From Thuidium tamariscinum (lineage: Eukaryota > Streptophyta > Bryopsida > Hypnales > Thuidiaceae), in assembly GCA_947034885.2 (NCBI GenBank), contig OX344751.2, positions 43,243,082 through 43,307,081 of the forward strand: a stretch of 64,000 nt of DNA, given 5' to 3'. Position 1 is the first letter of the stretch. Each line of letters starts with the position of its first letter. Positions 47,255 through 58,026 of this stretch are shown here, in pieces. The notes under the pieces were generated by a model. It did not search any database. It was not told the DNA's origin and saw only the letters and a list, made by a program, of their open reading frames with translations. Made by a program: the position numbers and the translations under genes.

Positions 47255-47283
47255 CTCAAGAGCGTTCTTAACTTGACGAGGAT
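47255..47283 (-). CDS. Small coding exon, unrecognised gene
   Basis: The acceptor TTTTCTGATTCTTACCAG precedes 29 nt ending at CTTGAG|GTATTTG. It reads ILVKLRTLL plus two bases, which is the phase needed by the next exon. An alternative acceptor at 47330 (TTCTTCTCGCAG) gives a 76-nt exon, but this contains a stop in the joined frame, so the longer form would be non-coding or an alternative 5' end. Confidence 0.4.
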
Positions 47284-47667
47284 CTGGTAAGAATCAGAAA
47301 ACTATGCCATCTGTGTTTGCGTAGGTTGATCTGCGAGAAGAACATGAAAATTTCATTCAGACTTTAAACACTGAGATAATTGACCTCTACAAATGTGGAA
47401 TTTAATATTGAATTCCATGTTCAAGATATATGAACTCAATATTGTTATAAAACCTCAAGAATATCTAACATTGACATAAAACCTCAAGAATATTTAACAT
47501 CACCTTGCTTTCCAACGGATGCAATTTCATTTATAAACTGCTACAAACCTACGACGAACTTCTGACTGTTCGAAGAGCATAGAACTCTGCACATAAACAT
47601 GCGAAAAAACTCCCGTCAAAATTAAAGAGCTCTCAACCTAACCTTAGGTAACCTTAGTTAGTGGACG

Positions 47668-47890
47668 ATGGATTGTTCTCGTTCTCAAGATTTCTCGATA
47701 GCGATTCTGACTATCTTACACTGCGTACTTTTCGATTCAGTTGTTGAATTAAAGCTGGAAGCACACCTACGCTCACAAAAATTTGAAAAAAACCAAAAAA
47801 ACCCCTGGAAATCCAATTGTATCAATTCACACGATTTTTCGATTGCGATTTCAGCTGACTCGTACTGTGTTATTTTCGATTCGTTTCTAG
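47668..47890. repeat. Diverged direct duplication of about 150 bp
   Basis: CAAGATTTCTCGATAGCGAT (47689) and ACGATTTTTCGATTGCGATT (47832) begin related segments that continue to TTTTCGATTCAGTTG and TTTTCGATTCGTTTC. On the plus strand both halves stay open and similar (QDFSIAI/HDFSIAI, CVLFDS/CVIFDS). Confidence 0.55.
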
Positions 47891-47989
47891 AAGACTCCGA
47901 TCTTAAGCTCAAAGAAAACACAAAACAATTGAACCCCCCAAAACCCATCAATACCTACACATGGAAACTCAATCAATCGCAAATTCACG

Positions 47990-48300
47990 TAAAATTAAGA
48001 GCAAAGGCGACCGGATTTTGCTCGTCGCATCACCTTGGAGGGGAGCAGATGTAGTATCGGCGACTTCCGCTGCAAGATGTCTCCCAACCCTAACAACGAC
48101 ACCAAGCTTGTCCCGCAGCAATGCGCGGAGTTGACGCGGCTTCCACGGCGAAGTTCGATGTCGGCATTCAATTGCAAGACACTGCGCAATGATCTGGGAA
48201 TCCAAGCGCCATAGGTTGGCTGGAATTCCCGGGCGGATGGCGCTGGGCTGGAGAAGCTCTGGAGCTTCCCACGCACCTGCAGGAAGAAAACTCCGCCAGG
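47990..48300 (-). promoter_or_regulatory. GC-rich leader/first-exon region of the minus-strand unit
   Basis: This is the only GC-rich block between 30 and 53 kb. Two overlapping minus-strand frames remain open through it (for example RRLRSVLQLNADIELR-type and WKPRQLRALLRDKLGVVVRV), but neither begins with ATG, and a splice-acceptor-like TTTCTTCCTGCAG occurs at 48281-48293. It is probably a 5' UTR/first exon and promoter of the unit containing the exons at 47255, 46871 and 45684. Confidence 0.4.
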
Positions 48301-48393
48301 CTACGTGATGCTCAAATTTCACTTCAAAAATATGAACTGAAATGCTGAGTGATTCCGAACATCACAAGTGTCAAATTAACTTCTGTTTACGGT

Positions 48394-48750
48394 GGAAGCA
48401 CCGAAAACCGTCCATATATTTTTATGACAATAATATTTTTCTAGCATTAGCGAGTGAAAATAATGGATATTAAAAATAAAAAAAAGGTTTTTCGGATGTC
48501 GTATGTAATTTCTATAATTTTTTTAAATGTTGGCTTTTTAAACCACTGAAATTGTTCAATAGATGCCCCCAAATCTGAACGCTGCTAAAATCAACAATGA
48601 ATTAGTCATATTTTAGTATATGTCCTTTAATTATATCAGCAAATTACAATCAAACATTTAGTACACACATTCACTGCAGTTTGGAGATGGTTTTGGATGA
48701 GTTTAGGATTCACTACAAGGTATGGGTGTAGTATTGGGTGTTTCTTCCTT
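48394..48750 (+). mobile_element. MITE, family A, copy 7
   Basis: It starts GGAAGCACCGAAAACCGTCC and ends TTGGGTGTTTCTTCC. The segment carrying TTCAGCATAGTTGGAGGC is deleted; CTAGCATTAGCGAGTGAAAA and GATGCCCCCAAATCTGAACG remain. Confidence 0.85.
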
Positions 48751-48761
48751 TTGCTATGATT

Positions 48762-48893
48762 TTAACCCTAGAAGGATGTGGGGGTCTATGTAGAAATCAT
48801 CTTTTCTGAAACTGTGAGAAATTGGGAACTTGGGGGGAGGAGTGCCTTAAAAAATAAGGATATAGGTGCAACCAACCACTATTTTAAGGGGGG

Positions 48894-48961
<68 letters not shown>

Positions 48962-49927
48962 TTTTGACATGCTATTATTATGTAATCTTCTTATTTGGGA
49001 TAATAGAAAAGGGGCTTGTATTACTTATAATTCCAATTTTCTATGAATGAACAATATGGTATTTTCTATGAATGAACAAGATTAAAAAAATATTCTACTA
49101 TATTATTCAGCCTACATAAAATCATGAAAACACAAATATGAAATGAATTTAGTTCATGATGTTTTCAAGTTACAGTCTTAGAAATTGGCAGAAGAAAGCT
49201 TTTTGGCAAAAGGCAGCTCCAACTATTTTTTTTCCAAACCTTAAACCAGATTGGCAAGTTCAATTGTAGTAACGGTAAATCCAAAGTACAATACAATACT
49301 ATATCAGTAGATAGACAGTAAATCACCCAACTGTATACACTATACAGTGTCCAGTTCTAAGAGTACAGTAGTAGAGTCACAATAACGATCCTAAAGCTGT
49401 AGTTGAACTATGACTATGTTTGATATAGTACAATATTATGTTCCTAGTAATAGGGAATTTTAATTTTTTTATCCTTAAGAATATACCACTCACGAAGTAT
49501 TAGATAAAGTAGCTTTTTCAAACCTTTGGCCAATAAAATTAATATATAGGGGGTTATATTAGGACTAATGCAATTTCTAATGGGGCCTATTAATCCGTAC
49601 TCTATAGTACTTTAAAGACTTCCAATGTCATTTTCTATACCCTATATTACTCCAAGCCTTTTTATAATTTTTGGGCCCTATGATTTTAAAATACCCTATC
49701 ATTTATTCGCACCTATGTTGCTACTCCGTGCGCTCACTGCCTCCCCCTCCAAGATTGGGAATCATTGGTGTAAAAAGATCCAAAAGGATTTGAGGTCAAC
49801 CTATTGTAGAAGATCTTTACTTTCCACCCCTAATTCCGGTGATGAATAGTTGTAGTTCTATCCTATACAAGAGAGTTTCTTGTCATTCATTCGACACTAA
49901 ATATTCATAGCATCCTTTTTGGGTTAA
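48762..49927 (-). mobile_element. TTAA-flanked family G (short form), copy 3, expanded by an insertion
   Basis: Left end TTAACCCTAGAAGGATG and right end GCATCCTTTTTGGGTTAA. The left 75 bp (AAATCATCTTTTCTGAAACT) match the end of the 30301 copy in reverse complement, and the right 200 bp (TGTAGAAGATCTTTAC, TCCACCCCTAATTCCGG) match its other part. Between them (about 48840-49740) is unrelated DNA including a long ATT microsatellite, so the element was split by an insertion or rearrangement. Confidence 0.7.
48895..48962. repeat. (ATT)n microsatellite, about 22 units
   Basis: A pure trinucleotide run inside the insertion in family G copy 48762-49927. The resulting poly-tyrosine frame is not a gene. 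Confidence 0.97.
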
Positions 49928-52900
49928 ACACTTTATTGTATGTATATTGTACAATATAGCCCACTTTTGTATCAGATTTTTAGACTATTGAATAACTTCC
50001 CCAAATACATTGAAAATAGCATATTTTGTGAACTGTTTTTTTACTAACTTTTCATTCACGTGAAGATAAACACTAGCAAGACTACAAATTCAATTAGATA
50101 CTCTTCTTAATCCTCAGAGAAAGGTCAACAAACAATACATGGATGAAAAAATACATTCTATTTCTCCATAGACCACTTCTATGTCATCCAAATGCCATAA
50201 ATTGGCATTGCTAGTGTTATTGGGTTAATTAGATGCATTGTTGATAAGAAAATTAAAACACTCAGTTTGACAAGGTGAGTTTCTTCATAAGAACAGTAAA
50301 TTGAGTGATGGTTGCAACACCTCCCATCTTCTAAGGTCTCTTTGGATTCATGTAGGAAAAAAATGAATTTTCACTATTATAGAAAATTATGCTTGAAACT
50401 CATAGGTAATGTCACCTTTTGTTTGAATATGTTGATTATGTAACTTTTGTCAAGAAGTGCAATGAAGTGGACAAAGTGCACTACTCATTTTCTAAAAATT
50501 TGCCCATGTTTTGGAACAAATCCACTTCATTGGTAGTCCGATATAGTAAACAAAGTCAAGAAAGTAGAATGTCACAACAAACATGTAAATTATTGTGAAA
50601 TTGAAAATAGATATGTTGCTTGCAAATTCAAATTTTACAAAGCATTTATGAAATTTTGAAACTTGTAAAAGCATCTCTTCTAGGGCATGTCATACTGCCT
50701 TATGAAACGGTTTGGTAAGCTAGGGCTTTGTATTGGACCCCATCAATTGGAGATTTACCAAATTGTCCACTTAGAACATCTATAATAGCATGTGTCAAAA
50801 TAGACACAACAATTTGTACATGGAATGCGTTAGGGGCAAGGAAGGGTGCTATTGTTGTCATTGTCCCATCGGCCAACAACCTCCAAACAAAGACAAGCAT
50901 GTTAAAAAACTCTTGCTTCAAGGTGTAGCATTAATGATATCCTAGAAATTTAACAAGTCAAGGGAGTTGGAATTAGTCACAATATTTGAAGAAGGAAGTT
51001 TGAAGCTATAATTTTAAAGTTTGACATGGAAATTTCATCTTCTTGTCAATAGAGTGATACAACTCCACATTGGAAGTTAAAGTATAAGGATGAATTTTTA
51101 AAGGAGCTTGAGTTGACAAACCACAAAGGCTGCAATTGTTGGAACAATAGATATGACCATAGATGCATCAAATCACTAGGCATAGCAATGTGGCATGACT
51201 ACTAGAGATGCTCCTATGCTACAACAAAAATCAAGCCCCATACTTCAAATTGCAATATATGGCATTTGACTTGTACCATAGTATGGTAGAAAGAGAAATG
51301 TTGGAATTCATGTTTGATGGAGGAATGGGCATGAGTAATGGTGCTTGAATATAAGCCCCCCTACAAAAAAAACACAAAGGACTTGTGATTCACTAAGTTC
51401 ACTATTACTTAGATCCTATCTTGAGAATGTAATATGCTTGTCAATTGATTATAATTACAAATGTTAAAGTTCATGTTTTTGCTCTACAATTTTTAGGGGA
51501 ACAATAATCTTGTGGCCTTTGTCTCATGCTTGCCACACTACAAACAATCTGGTATGCTTCACATAGCATGGATTAGTAGAGATGTTCTAATAAGCTACAT
51601 AGTTTGTAATCAAGTGTTAAAAGTATAATACTCTAAGTTGTCTAACTTCAATTAATTAATTCATGCAACTTGTCTTACTATAAGGTGGTTATATCTTTCA
51701 TTGTTCGCTCCCTTTGTATTCTTGGAATTACACTTCATGGTTGCAAAGTAACAAGCTTTTAGAAAGTGGCGTGGAATCTTTTTTAGGATGCTTTCAAACA
51801 TGCATCTATTGAAAACTTTGAAGTTTGTTCTAATCTTGACTTTCATTATTGACACATTACAAGAAATTTGAAGGTATTGGAAGACCACAAGTTCTCTTGA
51901 GTTCTTGGATAATAGAATCGCTCTACAAATTACCAATCTGACATGGTTGAAAGATTGCTAAATCAAAAAATAGTAATTTTTAAAATTATTTTAAAAACTA
52001 TTGTTTTTAAATTATTTTAAAAACTATTTAAAAAATTTGCTTGAAGAAAGTTATTTTTAAAAATTATTATTTTTAAATTATTCAAGAAAATCATCATTTT
52101 AAAATTATTTAAGAAAATTATTATTTTTAAAATTTTATTTTTAAGAATTTTATTTTAAAATTTTATTTTTTGAATTAAAAAAATCAATTTTATGATTTTT
52201 AACGCTTTTTTGAATTTTTGAAAAATAATTTTTTTTTCAAAAATTCAAAAATTTAGCCATTATAGATTGATTTATTGTTTTTAAACAACATAGGGAACAT
52301 GCAAGGAAATAATCCTAAAACAATTGTCCTTTGCCCTCAAATCTCCGCTAATGAGAGTGTTTTTTGTATAAATTTTTTTAAATTATTTATTTCTCTAAAT
52401 AATATTGATTTCTATTTGTTTATGAGTTGTATAGCATCTACTTGTGATTTTGACTCTAATTATACACACCAACCTAAATGGTCAAAAAAATTCTTTAGAA
52501 ATTTTATACATTTAATTTTTTAGTTTAGTTTAGTTTTTTAATCGAGAAAGGAATTATTCCATTGCAACATGATCACTACCAATGACAATTATGAAACCAT
52601 AAGAATAATTCTAGTATATAATTATAGTTTACAAAAAAATAATATTGACGATTATGATCATATTCCTCCTACTATCCTACAAAGTTAGGTCTTATATAAA
52701 TAAACTCATAGGCCAAAGATTCCTACACAAGATCATAAGCATTTCAATTCATGTTACTAGTAAAAACATAGTAAGTTGTGAAAACCAAAGAATTGGTCTA
52801 TTAGGAGATTCACATAACTATACATAGATCTTATTGAAGTCAATTTCTTGATGACCATGCTTATACTAAGGTGAGAAACTTTTTAGTACTATGGGACTAT

Positions 52901-53800
52901 TTTTGATATTTTGTTGTCCATATATAATAATAGAACATATTTGATAGTTTGAATTCTACATTAATTAAGAATACTTTACAATACAAATAAGGTTACTATA
53001 TGAATAGGGCCTCCTATCTAAGGATCTTTTTACACACAAGGAATAGTAAGAAAATACAATGGTACCAAGTGTAGAAGGTGGATATCATAATACAACCACA
53101 AACCAATGAAAATAAAATAAAATTTCATTCATTTACAAGAAGCCATGTATGATTTATATTCATTTAATGTTGCATGTAAGGACTTTGGTTGCTATTGATG
53201 CATTTGATACTCTTGTTGCCTACTACTCATATGCAAAGCCCTCACCTTGTCTATCCATGTCTATGAAGCATGACCCTAAAGAGACTCTTCATTCATGATG
53301 GTCTTCAAACTAGTGTTGTTGTTCTTATTGAAGAGGCCTCTAGTATCTACATAGCATTCATATAAGCATCCTCAGTCAAAGGCCTTATAATTTACATGGT
53401 ACCTCAAATCCTATTTTAGCTAAGAGGGGCTTATAGGAGTCATTTTTCAAATTGCAATAAGAAAGCAACAAGAAAATATGGAGTAGTTTTCATTTGAAAA
53501 GTTCTTCCTTGCCCTTTCGTGCACTCTTGTATCAGTTGTAGCTACGATTTTGTTGTCTAGTTGCAAGCAAAGCTTCTTTAAGAGGCACAACAAATACATT
53601 GAATTTGATATATTTGGTAGTGCTTGAATGTTGAGAATGTAGTAACCGTTGAGAATGAGAATGTTGAGAATGTTGTAGGTTGTACTTAGAGTGGATAGTG
53701 ACTCACAAGGGGTTTTCCAAATAAATATATTAATTATTTAATATTATAAACGTGTCACTTTTTGGTAGGGTATTAAAGTTTTCAAAAACTGCTACCCCCG
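49928..53800. other. Long AT-rich spacer, no gene recognised
   Basis: 50700-50921 minus holds a 73-codon frame (FVWRLLADGTMTTIAPFLAP) that looks somewhat coding but is unrecognised; with 51160-51320 it may be transposon debris. 51960-52260 is low-complexity A/T with repeated AAATTATTTTTAAA motifs. GTTGAGAATG is repeated several times at 53629-53680. Confidence 0.4.
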
Positions 53801-53962
53801 TCTTGCTACAGTGAACCTCCCTCTATCACTGCACTACTCTACCTACAACATGAAAGTGACGGAGCTATCTTCTGTAGAATATGCTATAAGTATAAAATGT
53901 GGGAGATCATGGCCGCGCCCTGCTTCAGTGCTGTTTCCAACGGCATTGTCCACCTGCCACAC

Positions 53963-55090
53963 CTACCAATCACTGCTTCTGTCGTCGTTGTCCTCTATAA
54001 CAATTACCTCGTCTACCACAGCAGCAATGCGTAGATCGTCCCCGAGAGTCATATTTGAAAGAGGAGGAACAATATTACTACTAATTGAATGGAAGTGATA
54101 CCACAGTTATGGAGGTCAGAGGCATACCAGGAAGGTCGTAGTCGATGTCAGTGCCTTCATGCGCCTCGTCGAGCACCGACGCCAGTCTCTGTCGACCAAG
54201 ATCAGCTAATCGTGCTCCTGGAGTGCTATGCTCAAAAAAAATTTGCGTCACCTCATCCAGTGTCATTAACGATGGTTGAATCATGCACTTCCACAGAGCC
54301 AAGGCTCTGACATATTCCATTCCGCCCTGTCGCGGCGGCAACACCCAAGTGGCGGAGGGAATGAACTGGCCGGACCGCAACATGTGGAGAAGTACTAAGG
54401 GGAGCATGCTCCCCAAGTGCTTATTTAACTTGTACCTAGAAAATGTGGTAGCCCTTTCAATTATATTTTTGTGAATAAAAATAGTTCTATTTTTAGCAAA
54501 CGGAGTTCCGTATTTGACATATTCGTTTAGACCTTCTTCAATTTCTATCTCCGTAATATTACGATGAACACGTTGAAAGTGCTCCTCCGCTCGGTCTTTC
54601 ATACAATACCCTATCATTCCCACGTATGTATGTAGTCCTATGTTTCTTAAGGATTTGCACAGGACATGGTGGCTTGGAGGAGCTACTCCAGGCTCGTCCC
54701 ATCCTAATACATGCTTGATCCGCTTGCTCACTACAGCAACAGAGGCTGTTCTAATTCTACAGACCATTTGTAGGTGACGCCTACACAAGGTCCCTCCCTT
54801 TCTACCGAACAAAGCTCTGAAATGCACTCATCCTCTATGAATTTTTCCGTCTTCTGCAGATGCTCGATGTCTATGTCTTGAGAGCCTACGGATACTGTGA
54901 CACTAATATTGAGAACCTTGGGAGTGCTGTCACTCTTCTTGTATGCAGGCACGGTCTTCTGCTTGTGGGATGTGGGACCCGCTGAGGACAAGACTTCTAC
55001 GGACTACGGAGTGAGAGTGCTTCATCTGGCCTCAACCTTCAGTCGCTGTGACATCGGGGGCACTATGTTTGCACGCATAATAGGAACCAT
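53963..55090 (-). pseudogene. Replitron-type HUH endonuclease (Rep) gene, broken
   Basis: On the minus strand the gene runs from an ATG at 55088-55090 to a TAG at 53963-53965, in three frames. The first frame has two in-frame stops (TGA and TAG, before 54991) and holds LNISVTVSVG. It shifts near 54815 into a 240-codon frame with HLQM (the H-x-Q metal-binding motif of HUH nucleases), GWDEPG and GYCMKD (Tyr plus Lys, the single-tyrosine nicking motif). Near 54080 it shifts again into an acidic tail (EVIVIEDNDD). HUH proteins nick one strand and start rolling-circle replication; this single-Tyr type with no fused helicase fits Replitrons, known from green algae, oomycetes and other eukaryotes. 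Unlike Helitron Rep/Hel, no helicase follows. Both stops are one C-to-T change from CGA and CAG, as methylation decay would give. It is a fossil copy; class assignment rests on motifs only. Confidence 0.78.
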
Positions 55091-55520
55091 AGTTACAGCT
55101 GACCTCGGAGACCACAACAGAGGCAAAGGAAAAATGTCAGGAGTCGGCTAAAAACCTAGAAATTTGTTGATGCTCTCTGAGTTGCACCCGAGTCGCAAAG
55201 GCCCAGCCAGTCATGCGAGGTTGGTGTTCATGCGAGACTGGCCCCCGTGCTCTGGCCGATCCAGCCTTCCCGACTGATCACTCCCCTTGATCCGGCGCCT
55301 TCCCCGACTGCTCCGATCGCTTCCCTGATTTGTTGCTCTCTCGGCTGCTCCGCCGGATTCGCGTCCTTCCCCTGGTCGGTGCCGCCTTCCACCCGACCCG
55401 CCCGATCTCCTGCTCCGCTTAGTGGTCTGTGGCGGACTTGTTTCAACGAAGGAGGCTGCTCTCAATGTTTGGTCTCCCTCCGCGAGGTCACTATGGTGTC
55501 TTCTTCGAGCTCCTAATGAG
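55091..55520. other. GC-rich block upstream of the Rep fossil
   Basis: 55211-55510 is strikingly GC-rich relative to its surroundings. Minus-strand frames are rich in Arg, Gly and Ser (RRSGGSGGRRHRPGEG), as in a disordered N-terminal region, but a stop lies between it and the Rep start. It may be part of the same element's 5' end or leader. No independent gene is supported. Confidence 0.4.
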
Positions 55521-55671
55521 GACGACGACCATAAGTAACTGCCGGGTCTCTAGATGAGTGTCACCTGCCACCTTACCTGTACCCATCAACGGCCACCATA
55601 AATTTCTCCAAGGACGGGGGGAGGCCCCCCGGGTTTGTAAACACCATAGATAGTAACATGTCTTTTGAATG

Positions 55672-55698
55672 GATAGTGAGGCATGATACCTCACTATC
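55672..55698. repeat. 10-bp stem hairpin GATAGTGAGG
   Basis: GATAGTGAGG, seven bases, then CCTCACTATC. A related GGATAGTGA occurs at 53693 on the other side of the Rep fossil. It may mark an element border. Confidence 0.7.
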
Positions 55699-55699
55699 G

Positions 55700-56400
55700 A
55701 CTCAAAAGAATTTTAAATTAATTAATTTTTAATTATTAACTCAACCCAACCCCCCAACTCCACCCCCTCCCAAGCAAACTAATTTAAAAAAATAAAATAA
55801 AATTTCAAATTAAAATTTTAAAAATTTGCATCCCCCAACATCTCTTATAATTTTTAGAAGGTTATAGGATGGACAATCAATATGGGATTTTACTCATATA
55901 TGTATATGTATACATATTTCATACATATATTCTATACACGTATTTCGTACACATATTTTGTATATGCATTCACTATATGCATTCAATATACACATTTAAT
56001 ATTGTCTTTATATTTGGTATTATACTCGTATTTGGACGTATATTATATACGTGTTTAGTACTCTATCCGTATCTGTGTTTGGACGGTTGAGATTAAATCT
56101 CACGAGATTAATGGATTGTGATTTTTTTGAGAAATCAATGGTGATTTTGAAGGCCACCATTTAAAAAAAATATCAACGGCTTGTAAATTTTTGGAGAGAA
56201 GGAGAGGGGAGAGGGGGAGGGGTGTGTATGCAAATGCAAACCATGGTGGCTGCATCTTTGGGGATAGTAAAACCATAAAAATAGAAGGTGTAGTAAAGGA
56301 TGAATTGGGGCTAGAATTCCATCACTAATATCTAATATACCATTGCCAAGAAAATTATCAAGCAAGATTGATGGAGGATCAAATCCAAGACTATAAAATT
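55700..56400. other. Spacer with degenerate TATACA/TATACG tract
   Basis: 55895-56075 is a degenerate alternating tract of TATGTATACATATTTC, TATACACGTATTTCG and TATATGCATTCA type, with unit length near 12 bp. A purine-rich GGAGAGGGGAGAGGGGGAGG lies near 56200. No gene. Confidence 0.5.
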
Positions 56401-56406
56401 GTTCCC

Positions 56407-56553
56407 TACAATATGCAAAAGTTATTAAAAATCAAAGTTTGTTTCTAAAAGTGCCATCTACAATCTAGCTATGTATATAATTGATTTTGAAAATGTACAC
56501 TAAGTGTAGATGGCACTTTAAGGTCACTTGTGCTTTCGGGTGTACGCACCTTA
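56407..56553. mobile_element. TA-type MITE, family C, truncated copy
   Basis: ATGCAAAAGTTATTAAAAAT, TTTCTAAAAGTGCCATCTAC and the right end GGGTGTACGCACCTTA are present; the left half is missing. Confidence 0.75.
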
Positions 56554-56794
56554 TAGCTTTGTTAAACAACATGCACATGAACTAACTTACTTGTCACATT
56601 GTCTTTATGGCTTGTGTCCTTAGCCTCCTTGAGGTTGTAAACACAAGAACTAAAACAATTGTTGTATTGGTATATAGAGTGCTTTTTTGCCATGCTTTTT
56701 GGTGACTATTAATTTAGGAAATGGCTCTTAAGTATGGTTCTAGTGAATAGGATTAGACTACTTGTAGCTTACAAGTTAGAAAATTTTCATTTGA

Positions 56795-57125
56795 GGGAGG
56801 AGGCTTGAAAACTGTTCAAGCTCTAAAACTATCCACCTTCTCAAATGTACATTGTTTGTACATGTTTCTTTTTCATCTTTATAGGAATGTATAAATAGTG
56901 GACATTTGAAGGGGTGGGCGGTTTTAGAGCCTTATGCCATTACAACTTCAAAATTTTGTAACTAATTCCACATAGCTCCAAAAAATATAAAACAACTTGG
57001 GTTAGATACCAATTCTATTTGTCTTTCAAGAAAAATTTATTGGAAAATAATTCAAGAAGTTTCACCTCTCCAAAATTCAATGTTAGCTCTTAGATGGACA
57101 TTTTATGAACCTCTTCCCTTAACTT
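56795..57125. mobile_element. MITE, family F, copy 2
   Basis: It is collinear with 37270-37580: CAAGCTCTAAAAC, CCACCTTCTCAAATGTACAT, TTTTCATCTTTATAGGAATG, GGGCGGTTTTAGAGCC, AATTCAAGAAGTTTCACCTC and TTAGCTCTTAGATGG. No coding capacity. Confidence 0.75.
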
Positions 57126-58026
57126 AACATTAGCTAATAGATATGCACACCCCACCCCACCAACAATTAAAACCAAAATGTTGACAAGAATGAAGTGATG
57201 GAATTTGTTGCAATTAATGGTATGCTTGCACTAGTACTGTCAAAGATTGACAATATAGGGTAATGTCAAAAGCTTATTGAGTTGGACGTTCACACTTGAA
57301 TGAAGTGTTGTTTGCCGATCCTAAGTAGCTATGGTTCTTGTGGCTTCTAACAACAATATTTGTTGATGTGGTGGTTATTTTGCAATTAAAATGGTTGGCT
57401 GTAGCACTTGAATTACTTGAGAAGCTAACCCAATGGAGACATAGATTTCAAGTCTATGATAGTGGTCTTATTTAATAGGGTGCAAGGAGGACACAAATGA
57501 AGGAGTGGCATGCTTATAATAAAATAATACTTATAATGATAAGTAGTTGCAAACACATGTCAAAGAGGAAGGACAACAACTGCCGGTAGTTTTGCAAGAA
57601 TCGGAGGAGGAGGATGAAGAGGAATCATGCACCACTATAGATTGAAGAGCAATGCCACCTTTGAATGCATACATGATGGCAAGCACATAACATATGAGAC
57701 AGACATTGAATCCATCAACGTTGTTGTTTTGCAAGGTATATTAAGTTTTGATTTACTTTCCATTTTTGTTTGGAGTCAGACAAATTTTATAGAGTATGTA
57801 CAAATTATGAAGAGGTCTTGCTTGCATTTCTTTGTTTGGATTTTGTGTGCAAATTTTGTTGAGTGCTATAATTCCATGTAAAATTATAGACCACTTGTAA
57901 TGAGTAACATCGGTGCCAATTATAGTGAGCTACATGTCCATGATTTGCAAACGTATTTTTTCCTTAAATTAGAGTTTTTAGAAAAAACTTTGGTCCCATT
58001 GTCATGTTGGTTCTTACAATCCTCAT
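57126..58026. other. Spacer with possible transposon debris
   Basis: 57590-57640 encodes an acidic run on the plus strand (SEEEDEEES) in a broken frame. No domain is recognisable; it may belong to the same decayed Harbinger element whose transposase lies near 62 kb. Confidence 0.3.

Noticed and set aside
48778..49050. Plus-strand frame with a poly-tyrosine run
   Set aside because: It is the translation of an ATT microsatellite inside a split MITE.
51960..52260. Possible A/T satellite
   Set aside because: Motifs are irregular with no constant period; treated as low-complexity DNA.
54089..54474. Plus-strand open frames over the Rep fossil
   Set aside because: Shadows of the minus-strand gene, which carries the HUH motifs.
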